From contig JAHZHY010000012.1 in the NCBI GenBank assembly GCA_019420045.1, positions 1 to 5,197 on the forward strand: DNA of 5,197 nucleotides, written 5' to 3'. The notes below the pieces were generated by a model. It searched no databases and had not been told where the DNA came from. It saw nothing but the letters and a program-made list of their open reading frames with translations. The stretch is from Clostridiales bacterium (GTDB taxonomy: Bacteria > Bacillota > Clostridia > Oscillospirales > Butyricicoccaceae). Below, in pieces: positions 1 to 5,197 of this stretch; positions within the stretch are counted from its first letter, which is position 1, and each line of letters starts with the position of its first letter. Made by a program: the position numbers and the translations under genes.

Positions 1-45
1 GCCATGTTCCCCCAGCAGCACGCCGTTTTTGATGATGGTCTTCAT
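1..45 (-). CDS. Probable cyclic amidohydrolase (hydantoinase/dihydropyrimidinase/allantoinase type), N-terminus only
   Basis: The window cuts this gene after 15 codons, which read MKTIIKNGVLLGEHG. The ATG at 45-43 is preceded by a strong ribosome binding site (GGAAGGAGAT, complement of 51-60). An opening of the form 'K-T/L-I-I-K-N-G' is typical of the first beta strand of metal-dependent cyclic amidohydrolases such as dihydropyrimidinase, D-hydantoinase, allantoinase and SsnA-type enzymes, which hydrolyse cyclic amides or amidines in the cytoplasm. It starts only 27 bp after the stop codon of the M20 hydrolase gene, on the same strand with no terminator between, so the two are almost certainly cotranscribed. 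A ring-opening amidohydrolase next to a carbamoyl-amide hydrolase is a familiar pairing in hydantoin, pyrimidine and allantoin breakdown. The family call rests on 15 residues plus context; the substrate cannot be told. Confidence 0.6.
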   Translation of the reverse strand, partial: MKTIIKNGVLLGEHG

Positions 46-72
46 AACAAATCTCCTTCCTAACCTATGATC

Positions 73-1308
73 TCAGCAAGTCAGCCGGTCTATGACCCGC
101 ACCAGCAGGTCACATCCCACCTGGATCTCTTCTTCGGGTGTATATTCTTCCGGACAGTGGCTTTTGCCCTTGACACTGGGGACGAAGATCATCCCGGCCC
201 GGGTGATGCTGCTCATCAAGGCCGCATCGTGCACCGCCCCGGAAGGAAGTCTTTTATAGGAAACTGCCATTTCCCGGGCTTCCTCTTCGATGATCCCGGT
301 GATCTCCTCATTCAGATGAATGCAGTCCGATCTGCCCACAACTTCCCATTTCACTTCCATCTGCCGGGCATCGGCCAGCTCACCCAGCTTCTGGGTCAGC
401 CGTTCCACCACCTGATCGATGCCGGCCTGGACACTGTCCCGGATGTCCACCGTGAACTCCACCTGCCCGGGTATCACATTGGGCATATTGGGGAAACACT
501 GGATGGATCCTACGGTAGCCACCGTATGGGGTGAGACGGTGTTCTCCGTCAGCTGGGGGATCTGTCCGATGATGCTTCCGGCCGCCGCCAGTGCATCCTT
601 CCGCAGGCCCATGGGTGTGGCTCCTGCGTGATTGGAGTCCCCCTTCACTGTCACCCGCAGCGTGGTCATGCCGGCGATGTCTTCCACAACGCCGATGGTC
701 TTCCCCTCTTTCCACAGCACCGCTCCCTGCTCCACATGAAGCTCTACCATACCATGGATATCGCCGGGATGAAGGGCATATTCCTCCACCTGCTCCGGAT
801 GCAGGCCAAAGGCTTTCATCTTGTCAAAAGCGGTTTCCCCCTGGGGCGTGCGGAGGAAATGCAGTCCGTCCTTTCCCAGCTTTCCCACCAGGGCTTTGCT
901 GCCTACCATGGTGGTGCCGAAATTGGAACCTTCCTCCTCGGCAAAGACGATGACCTCAACGGGCCGCTGGGGCTCTTTTCCCCTCCCCATCAAAGTTCTC
1001 ACCGCCTCCACGGCACAGGCTACGCCGGTGATCCCATCATAAGGGCCGCCGCAGCGGACGCTGTCCAGATGGGACCCCACCAGCATCGGTGGCCGCTGGG
1101 GATGCTCACTTTCCCATCTTCCCCGCAGATTTCCCACCGGGTCCACGGTGACCGTAAGCCCCATCTCTTCCATCTTTCCAATGATGTACTCCCGGGCCTT
1201 CCGGTCCAGCTCTCCATAGGAAAACCGGGTGACCCCTTCCCCTGGGGTATCGGTCAGACGGGACAGGTCTTGTATGACCTCCATAATCCTCTCTCTGCTC
1301 GTTTCCAC
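73..1308 (-). CDS. M20-family Zn-dependent hydrolase (N-carbamoyl-L-amino acid hydrolase / allantoate amidohydrolase group)
   Basis: From the GTG at 1308 this encodes 411 residues, the usual family length. These cytoplasmic dinuclear-metal enzymes hydrolyse the carbamoyl or ureido amide of N-carbamoyl amino acids, ureidopropionate or allantoate, releasing ammonia and CO2. Visible motifs: VGSHLDSV with metal ligand H80, GGPYDG with bridging D91, FAEEEGSNFG with the catalytic/metal Glu pair (124-126), LHVEQG with H191, SNHAGATPM of the dimerisation/lid domain with H227, VHDA with H360, and GKSHCPEE with H384. The frame stays open to a TTG at 1335. The GTG is preferred because GAGG (1314-1317) lies 5 nt before it and because about 20 residues before TPGEGVTRFSY fits the family N-terminus; an ATG at 1284 is an alternative. 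A consensus sigma-54 promoter lies 41 nt upstream. It is followed after 27 bp by the amidohydrolase gene. Which substrate it uses (HyuC, AllC or ureidopropionase role) is not decided by sequence. Confidence 0.9.
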   Translation of the reverse strand: METSRERIMEVIQDLSRLTDTPGEGVTRFSYGELDRKAREYIIGKMEEMGLTVTVDPVGNLRGRWESEHPQRPPMLVGSHLDSVRCGGPYDGITGVACAVEAVRTLMGRGKEPQRPVEVIVFAEEEGSNFGTTMVGSKALVGKLGKDGLHFLRTPQGETAFDKMKAFGLHPEQVEEYALHPGDIHGMVELHVEQGAVLWKEGKTIGVVEDIAGMTTLRVTVKGDSNHAGATPMGLRKDALAAAGSIIGQIPQLTENTVSPHTVATVGSIQCFPNMPNVIPGQVEFTVDIRDSVQAGIDQVVERLTQKLGELADARQMEVKWEVVGRSDCIHLNEEITGIIEEEAREMAVSYKRLPSGAVHDAALMSSITRAGMIFVPSVKGKSHCPEEYTPEEEIQVGCDLLVRVIDRLTC

Positions 1309-1313
1309 TGTTG

Positions 1314-1317
1314 CCTC
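1314..1317 (-). promoter_or_regulatory. Ribosome binding site that favours the GTG start of the M20 hydrolase
   Basis: Read on the minus strand, GAGG lies 5 nt before the GTG at 1308-1306. A second purine-rich match, AGGAG (1322-1326), lies 13 nt before it. Both sites are downstream of the TTG at 1335, so they cannot serve that longer start. Confidence 0.5.
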
Positions 1318-1359
1318 ATCTCTCCTTTCCCACAAGATTTTCTTCTCACCCTTCTATGT

Positions 1360-1376
1360 AGCAAGAAGCGTGCCAA
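1360..1376 (-). promoter_or_regulatory. Sigma-54 (-24/-12) promoter of the hydrolase operon
   Basis: On the minus strand the 17 bases read TTGGCACGCTTCTTGCT. This matches the sigma-54 consensus TGGCACG-N4-TTGCW at every fixed position, with the invariant GG and GC dinucleotides at correct spacing. If the C of the GC pair is -12, transcription starts near 1349, giving a 41-nt leader before the GTG at 1308. It points at the M20 hydrolase/amidohydrolase operon. A gene for a sigma-54 activator starts on the opposite strand of the same spacer, which is the standard arrangement for such regulators. Sigma-54 promoters do not open without an activator, so this operon should be inducible rather than constitutive. 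Confidence 0.9.
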
Positions 1377-1407
1377 GAAAATTCTCCATACAAAATTTTA
1401 GTGGCAT

Positions 1408-1419
1408 TTTTTCGAAAAA
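1408..1419. repeat. 12-bp perfect palindrome TTTTTCGAAAAA
   Basis: A perfect 12-bp palindrome centred on 1413/1414. Its right half is also the first unit of the phased CGAAAA repeats. It may be one activator half-site pair, or only a consequence of T- and A-tracts meeting at a CG. Confidence 0.4.
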
Positions 1420-1460
1420 TGTCGAAAATTGGCGAAAACAGGCGAAAATCAAAGAAAAAA
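1411..1460. promoter_or_regulatory. Tandem 10-bp repeats with phased A-tracts: candidate upstream activating sequence
   Basis: Four consecutive 10-bp units, TTCGAAAAAT, GTCGAAAATT, GGCGAAAACA and GGCGAAAATC, place CGAAAA at 1413, 1423, 1433 and 1443. A fifth, weaker unit has G at 1454 followed by six A. All repeats therefore face one side of the helix, and the A-tracts are phased at about one helical turn, a pattern known to bend DNA. Relative to the start site inferred from the sigma-54 promoter, the array covers about -62 to -111, the upstream zone where sigma-54 activators commonly bind. It probably serves as the binding array of the divergent activator, as a curvature element that helps looping, or as both. 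The repeat and its period are seen directly; the role is inference. Confidence 0.6.
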
Positions 1461-1513
1461 TTTATACCGTTCTTCCCTTTGACCGTTTTCCCCCTTTGGG
1501 GTGCGACAGGAAC

Positions 1514-1531
1514 TGTTGACATTCTTCAACA
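1514..1531. promoter_or_regulatory. TyrR-box-like dyad TGTTGA-N6-TCAACA over the activator's -35 box (candidate operator)
   Basis: A perfect 6-bp inverted repeat, TGTTGA (1514-1519) and TCAACA (1526-1531), is separated by exactly 6 bases. The classical TyrR box has the same geometry, TGTAAA-N6-TTTACA. The activator gene downstream ends in a TyrR-like helix-turn-helix. The dyad contains most of the -35 hexamer of the activator's promoter, so bound protein would block RNA polymerase: negative autoregulation is the simplest reading. The symmetry is seen directly; the binding protein is inferred. Confidence 0.5.
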
Positions 1532-1544
1532 AGGTGATGATAAT
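1516..1544 (+). promoter_or_regulatory. Sigma-A promoter of the sigma-54 activator gene
   Basis: TTGACA (1516-1521), a 17-bp spacer and GATAAT (1539-1544) form a near-consensus housekeeping promoter. Transcription would start near 1551. The ATG at 1545 then falls outside the transcript, which supports the ATG at 1584 as the true start of the activator. Confidence 0.75.
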
Positions 1545-1570
1545 ATGAACCAAACCAGTTGGAAAAAAAA

Positions 1571-1577
1571 GAGGAGG
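1571..1577 (+). promoter_or_regulatory. Strong ribosome binding site fixing the activator start
   Basis: GAGGAGG lies 6 nt before the ATG at 1584. The in-frame upstream ATG at 1545 has only AAGGTG before it and lies upstream of the predicted transcription start. Confidence 0.85.
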
Positions 1578-1583
1578 CTTTTT

Positions 1584-2976
1584 ATGGTTCCCGCATCCGC
1601 TCCCTGCTGTGACGAACTGGAAACAATTTTTGACATGGCCTTTGACCAAATCACCATTGCCGATGGCAACGGTGTTTTCCTGAAAGTGAGCAAGGCCTGT
1701 GCCCAGAACTTCGGTATCCCCCTGGACCAGATCATCGGCGCCAGCGCTTTTGACCTGGAAAAGCAGGGGATTTTCGATGTCTCCACCACGGTGACCGTGC
1801 TGCGCACCCAGCAAAGTGTCACACTGGTGCAAAAAACCAAAGGCAGCCGGAAGCTGCTGGTCTCCGGCAAGCCTCTGTTTGATTCCCAGGGGCGTCTGGT
1901 GCGGGTGATCAACATCAGCCGGGATATCACCCTGGAGGAATCTTTGAAAGAAGAGCTTCACGACGCTGAGCTTCTGATTCAGGCCCTGCGCCGCCAGCCC
2001 CCGCCATCGCCCGGAGAGGAACAGGCTCTGGTGGGACGCAGTCCCGCCATGCAGGCGGCCATGGAAACCGCCATGTGCGTGGCCTCTTTGGACACCACCG
2101 TGCTTTTGTTGGGAGAAACCGGCGTTGGCAAAGGCGTTTTTGCCCGCAAGATCCACGACAGCGGCCGCCGCCGCAATGAACCCTTTATCAACATCAACTG
2201 CGGCGCCATTCCTCCGGCCCTGCTGGAATCGGAACTGTTCGGCTATCTCCCCGGCGCCTACACCGGCGCCCAGAGCCGGGGCAAGGAAGGGCTGCTGGTG
2301 GCCGCAAAAAAAAGGAACGATCTTTTTAGACGAAATTTCCGAACTGCCTTTGGAACTGCAGGTCAAGCTGCTCCATGTGCTTCAGGATCACACCGTCACC
2401 CGTCTGGGCGGTGTGGAACCCACCCGCATCCAGGCCCGTTTCATCGCCGCCGCCAACAAGGACCTGAAAAAGCTGGTGGAAGAGGGAAAATTCCGCCAGG
2501 ATCTGTACTACCGGCTGAACATCGTGCCCATCGTTATCCCGCCGCTGCGTCAACGGCTGGGAGATATCCAGCTGTTCACCCAGTATTTCGCCCGACAGAT
2601 CAATCTGCGCTATGGCATGAACAAGGAGTTTTCTCCTCAGGCCATCCAGCTGCTGGAGTCCCATGACTGGCCGGGCAATGTGCGGGAGCTGGAAAACATG
2701 GTGGAACGGTTGATCGTCACCACCCAATCCCCGGTCATCGGCCCTGAAGCGGTGAGCCGTGCTTTTGGAAGCTCCTTTTCTGCTTCTGCGGATACTCCCC
2801 TCCCGTCCCTTGCCCCTCAAAGTCTTCCGCAAGCGGTGGAAGAGCTGGAAGAGCGGATGCTGCGGGAAGCCCTTCAGTCCTATCACACCACCCGCCGCAT
2901 CGGCGAGGCTCTGGGCATCGATCAGTCCACCGTTTCCAAAAAGCTAAAAAAATACGGCCTTACCCCTCATCGGTAA
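1584..2976 (+). pseudogene. Sigma-54-dependent transcriptional activator (PAS / AAA+ / TyrR-like HTH), interrupted by a frameshift at an A8 tract
   Basis: The gene reads in one frame from the ATG at 1584 to base 2312, then continues one frame over from 2314 to the stop at 2974-2976. Joined, it gives 463 residues, normal for the family. Domain order: PAS sensor (about 13-115, likely small-ligand binding); linker rich in Pro (138-143); AAA+ sigma-54 interaction domain with Walker A GETGVGKG (177-184), loop GAYTGA (224-229, usual GAFTGA) that contacts sigma-54, Walker B TIFLDE (245-250), arginine-finger segment FRQDLYYRLN (303-312) and sensor II GNVRELEN (364-371); then a TyrR-like helix-turn-helix (about 416-458, IGEALGIDQSTVSKKLKKYG). 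As written, translation goes out of frame after residue 243 and stops at 2666 (360 residues), losing Walker B and DNA binding. All other motifs are intact, so decay, if real, is recent. It probably controls the divergent hydrolase operon. Confidence 0.85.
2306..2313 (+). other. A8 homopolymer at the frameshift point of the activator gene
   Basis: Eight consecutive A follow GCCGC. Upstream-frame codons are GCC GCA AAA AAA AGG AAC and lose homology; removing one A gives GCC GCA AAA AAA GGA ACG, which reads A-A-K-K-G-T-I-F-L-D-E and restores the family-typical Walker B region. Homopolymers of this length are prone to indels in sequencing, replication and transcription. Confidence 0.85.
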
Positions 2977-3010
2977 GACCGTTCCATGTACTTCTTGTAT
3001 TTTTCACATA

Positions 3011-3043
3011 AAAAAGCTCTCCCACACAATGGGAGAGCTTTTT
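3011..3043. terminator. Bidirectional intrinsic terminator between the convergent activator and HD genes
   Basis: AAAAAGCTCTCCC (3011-3023) pairs perfectly with GGGAGAGCTTTTT (3031-3043) around a 7-nt loop. The A-run on the left and the T-run on the right let it end transcription from both sides. It lies 34 bp after the activator stop and 21 bp after the HD gene stop. Confidence 0.9.
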
Positions 3044-3064
3044 ACTATTTATTATAGAATGCCC

Positions 3065-3616
3065 TTAGTTTTTCGGGTCTTCCCGCATGGCCAGGATGGT
3101 TTTTTCGATCAGCTCATCCAAAGTCCAGCCCAGTCGGTCGGCGCCCTGCTGGATCACTTCCCGGGAGCAACCGGCGGCAAACTTCTTGTCCTTGAACTTT
3201 TTCTTGGCCGAAGGCAGCTCCAGGTCGGAAACGCTTTTGGAGGGGCGCATCCGGGCTGCGGCTCCCAAAAGGCCGGTGAGCTCGTCCACGGCAAAGAGCA
3301 CCTTTTCCATCTCATGTTCCGGCTCAATCTCGCTACACAGGCCATAACCATGGCTTGCTACGGCATGGATCATCTTTTCATCCAGCCCAGCTTCCTGCAT
3401 CAGCTCCCGGCACTTGTGACAATGCTCTTCCGGCCACTGTTCAAAATCCAGGTCGTGGAGAAGGCCCACAATGCCCCAGAATTCCTCTTCGTCTCCGTAT
3501 CCCAACTCCCGGGCGAAATAACGCATGCAGCCTTCCACCACTTCCCCATGGCGGAGATGGAAGGGCTCCTGATTGTATTTGCACAACAGCACCCAGGCTT
3601 CGTCTCTGGTGATCAT
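3065..3616 (-). CDS. HD-domain phosphohydrolase-like protein
   Basis: This encodes 183 residues, a complete single HD domain without a signal peptide or membrane segment, so cytoplasmic. The HD metal-site residues appear in order: H23 (LRHGEVVEG), the HD pair H54-D55 (GLLHDLDFEQ), further His at 65, 84 and 89 (VASHGYG) and D111 (FAVDELTG). Proteins of this size are common in Firmicutes and are annotated only as HD-domain proteins; the substrate (nucleotide or other phosphate ester) is unknown. A lysine-rich stretch (138-145) lies near the C-terminus. The ATG at 3616 has AAAGGA 9 nt upstream. It is transcribed alone, from a probable promoter at 3654-3682 to the shared terminator. Nothing in the sequence links it to the hydrolase operon, so it may be an unrelated neighbour. 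Confidence 0.85.
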   Translation of the reverse strand: MITRDEAWVLLCKYNQEPFHLRHGEVVEGCMRYFARELGYGDEEEFWGIVGLLHDLDFEQWPEEHCHKCRELMQEAGLDEKMIHAVASHGYGLCSEIEPEHEMEKVLFAVDELTGLLGAAARMRPSKSVSDLELPSAKKKFKDKKFAAGCSREVIQQGADRLGWTLDELIEKTILAMREDPKN

Positions 3617-3653
3617 CCTTTGTCATCCTTTCTTTTTCCGGTCTGTACTTTTA

Positions 3654-3682
3654 AGGATAGCATAGCCTGCATTTCTCTGCAA
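3654..3682 (-). promoter_or_regulatory. Probable promoter of the HD-domain gene
   Basis: On the minus strand TTGCAG (3682-3677), a 17-bp spacer and TATCCT (3659-3654) are preceded by a TGC extended -10 element. Four of six bases match at -35 and four of six at -10. The predicted start near 3647 leaves a leader of about 30 nt. Confidence 0.45.
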
Positions 3683-3704
3683 CTGTTCCTTTTTTCATTT
3701 GGAA

Positions 3705-3733
3705 TTGACAAAAAGAACTTCACCCTTCATAAT
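3705..3733 (+). promoter_or_regulatory. Sigma-A promoter of the permease gene
   Basis: TTGACA (3705-3710), a 17-bp spacer and CATAAT (3728-3733) give a near-consensus housekeeping promoter, with transcription starting near 3740 and a leader of about 26 nt. No sigma-54 element is visible here, so the permease is not obviously under the same activator as the hydrolase operon. Confidence 0.75.
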
Positions 3734-3765
3734 GTACACATTCTGTAAAAACAGGGGGATCGATT

Positions 3766-5097
3766 ATGGAACAAAACAACAAGCGATATGGCCTTTTCAC
3801 CGCCATTACCATGATCATCGGCATCTGCATCGGCTCAGGCATCTTCTTCAAAAGCGACAATGTGCTGGTAGCTACCGGCGGCAGCGTGGCTCTGGGTGCT
3901 TTTGTCTTTACTCTGGCCGCCATTGCCATTGTCTTCGGCGGTCTGGCCATGGGACAGCTGGCTTCCCTCACCGATAAACCCGGCGGAATCTTCACCTATT
4001 TTGAACAATTCGCCGGTTCCCGCTGGGCCTGTGCCTTTGGTTGGTTCCAGGTCTTTGTCTACTACCCTGCCATCACCATCGTGGTCAGCTGGGTGGTGGG
4101 GATCTATGGTTCCATCCTCTTCAACATCCAGGCCAGTCTGGAAGAGCAGATTCTCATCGGTCTTGTGTTCTGTGCCCTTTGCTTCCTTTATAATGTACTG
4201 TGGGCCAAGCTGGGCGGCTTTTTCCAGAACTTCTCCACCGTTGTCAAGCTGATCCCCCTGGCGCTGCTGGGCATCGCCGGGATTCTCTGGGGTGATCCCA
4301 TCAGCGGCTTGCGGAACCTGTCCTCTTCGTCTCTTTCCGGCATCGGCTGGCTGGCGGCCGTAGGCCCCATCGCCTACTCCTATGACGGCTGGGTGGTGTC
4401 CACCTCCATTTCTCACGAGGTGAAAAACGCCCGGCGGAACCTTCCCATTGCGCTGACGGTGGCTCCCCTGACCATCCTGCTCATCTATGTCACCTATTTT
4501 GTAGGTATCACCTGCTATGTGGGGCCGGAACAGGTCATGGCCCTGGGCGATGCCCATGTGACAGAGGCAGCAGCCAGCCTGTTTGGCGACACCTTCGCCA
4601 AAGCCATCACGGTGTTTGTGGTCATCTCGGTGATGGGCACCGTCAACGGCCTGGTGATGGGCTACATCCGTATGCCCTATTCCCTCTCTCTGCGCCAGGG
4701 GATGATGCCCTTTTCCTCCACCCTTTCCCGCATCCATCCCAAGCTGGGCATCCCGGTACCTTCTGCGGTGTTCTCCTTTGCCATCTGCTGTATCTGGATG
4801 GCTCTCCACTATCTGGCCACCCGCTTTAACCTGCTTCCCAACAGCGATGTGTCGGAAATCGCCATCGCCATCAGCTACCTGTTCTACCCGGTGCTCTATT
4901 TTGCCATCTACCGCCTTTATAAAAAAGGGCAGATCAAAAGCCGGTGGCAAGGAGTTGGGATTCCTGTGCTGGCCTTCTGCGGCTCTCTGATCATTCTGTC
5001 GGGCGCCGTGCAGAACAAGCTCTTTCCCCTTTATCTGGCTTTGTGCGCTGTGGTTGCCCTTCTGTCTCAGGTCTATTGCCGCAAACGCCTGCCTTAA
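3766..5097 (+). CDS. APC-superfamily amino acid permease (LAT/SteT-like exchanger type)
   Basis: This encodes 443 residues with about 12 hydrophobic segments, the size and fold of an APC cytoplasmic-membrane transporter. TM1 (about 11-29) holds the unwound-helix motif IGSGIF (22-27), which binds the amino and carboxyl groups of the substrate. PGGIFTYFE (72-80) follows TM2, and AYSYDGW (203-209) is the broken TM6 of the LAT-type branch, followed by the cytoplasmic EVKNARRNLPIA (218-229). The pattern recalls Bacillus SteT, a serine/threonine exchanger, but specificity cannot be read from this. The ATG at 3766 has AGGGGG (3753-3758) 7 nt upstream. It is a single-gene unit with its own sigma-A promoter and terminator, divergent from the HD gene. 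Uptake of an amino acid, or of a hydantoin or carbamoyl derivative for the hydrolases, is possible; the latter is inference from proximity only. Confidence 0.9.
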   Translation: MEQNNKRYGLFTAITMIIGICIGSGIFFKSDNVLVATGGSVALGAFVFTLAAIAIVFGGLAMGQLASLTDKPGGIFTYFEQFAGSRWACAFGWFQVFVYYPAITIVVSWVVGIYGSILFNIQASLEEQILIGLVFCALCFLYNVLWAKLGGFFQNFSTVVKLIPLALLGIAGILWGDPISGLRNLSSSSLSGIGWLAAVGPIAYSYDGWVVSTSISHEVKNARRNLPIALTVAPLTILLIYVTYFVGITCYVGPEQVMALGDAHVTEAAASLFGDTFAKAITVFVVISVMGTVNGLVMGYIRMPYSLSLRQGMMPFSSTLSRIHPKLGIPVPSAVFSFAICCIWMALHYLATRFNLLPNSDVSEIAIAISYLFYPVLYFAIYRLYKKGQIKSRWQGVGIPVLAFCGSLIILSGAVQNKLFPLYLALCAVVALLSQVYCRKRLP

Positions 5098-5106
5098 AAG
5101 AAAAAG

Positions 5107-5136
5107 AAAACCGGACGCCAAAGCGTCCGGTTTTTT
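5107..5136 (+). terminator. Intrinsic terminator of the permease gene
   Basis: AAAACCGGACGC (5107-5118) pairs with GCGTCCGGTTTT (5123-5134) around the tetraloop CAAA; the T-run extends to 5136. The hairpin starts 10 bp after the permease stop codon. The A-run on the left could give weaker termination from the other side. Confidence 0.9.
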
Positions 5137-5197
5137 CTTTAAATGGTGAATTATACTATCAAGTGCAACAATTTAGGGAAATAAAAAGAAGTTCATA

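Noticed and set aside
1254..1319. Out-of-frame leader ORF of about 21 codons overlapping the start of the M20 gene (ATG at 1319)
   Set aside because: The spacing from AGGAG to this ATG is too short, there is no hairpin or regulatory codon run, and it lies mostly inside the hydrolase gene.
1309..1335. TTG start at 1335 for the M20 hydrolase
   Set aside because: It lies upstream of the best ribosome binding sites, and the added residues MWERRDEAT do not fit the usual family N-terminus.
628..1401. Open frame of 257 codons antisense to the M20 hydrolase
   Set aside because: No recognisable domain, and it lies opposite a gene with a full set of family motifs; it also crosses the sigma-54 promoter.
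1491..1501. Short hairpin CCCC-TTT-GGGG upstream of the activator promoter
   Set aside because: Only 4 bp with a 3-nt loop; too small to call an operator or terminator without comparison to relatives.
1401..1583. N-terminal extension of the activator, in frame from 1401 or from the ATG at 1545
   Set aside because: The extension is translated promoter and repeat DNA; the predicted transcript starts near 1551, and GAGGAGG sits directly before the ATG at 1584.
1449..2366. Open frame of 305 codons antisense to the activator
   Set aside because: Shadow of the PAS/AAA+ coding sequence with repetitive Gly/Ala/His content and no motifs.
3835..5121. Long open frame of 428 codons antisense to the permease
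   Set aside because: It mirrors the permease in a GC-leaning region, is rich in His, Gly and Asp as expected of such a shadow, has no hydrophobic pattern or recognisable motif, and reads through the terminator hairpin.
5150..5155. Perfect TATAAT on the minus strand
   Set aside because: No -35-like hexamer lies at 16-18 bp, and it would transcribe back into the permease terminator.

Overview
The window looks like chromosomal DNA of an anaerobic Firmicute (Clostridia or Negativicutes type). The clues are strong GGAGG-type ribosome binding sites, near-consensus sigma-A promoters, GC-leaning genes separated by AT-rich spacers, and a PAS/AAA+/TyrR-like sigma-54 activator beside amidohydrolase genes. 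The species cannot be named from the sequence alone.

Layout. On the minus strand at the left edge is the first 15 codons of a probable cyclic amidohydrolase (dihydropyrimidinase/hydantoinase/allantoinase type, 1-45). An M20-family Zn-dependent hydrolase of the N-carbamoyl-amino acid hydrolase/allantoate amidohydrolase group (73-1308) lies immediately upstream of it, in the same operon. A 275-bp control region (1309-1583) separates this operon from a divergent sigma-54-dependent activator gene (1584-2976, plus strand). That gene is broken by a one-base frameshift at an eight-A tract just before Walker B. A symmetric terminator (3011-3043) separates it from a convergent HD-domain phosphohydrolase gene (3065-3616, minus). 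Divergent from the HD gene, with its own sigma-A promoter, is a SteT/LAT-like APC amino acid permease (3766-5097, plus), closed by a strong terminator. The last 60 bases are AT-rich and unassigned.

How it works together. The control region is the most informative part. It holds a full-consensus -24/-12 sigma-54 promoter facing the hydrolase operon. Upstream of that lie direct repeats with exact 10-bp spacing that are also phased A-tracts, a good candidate for an activator-binding and/or curved-DNA enhancer. The activator has its own sigma-A promoter, whose -35 box lies inside a perfect TGTTGA-N6-TCAACA dyad shaped like a TyrR box. The inferred circuit is a ligand-sensing PAS activator that represses or tunes itself and switches on, through sigma-54, an operon that opens a cyclic amide and hydrolyses the carbamoyl product. 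The permease may import a related substrate, but nothing in its promoter ties it to sigma-54. Whether the circuit works in this strain depends on the frameshift, which could be a sequencing error, a true mutation or a reversible homopolymer switch.
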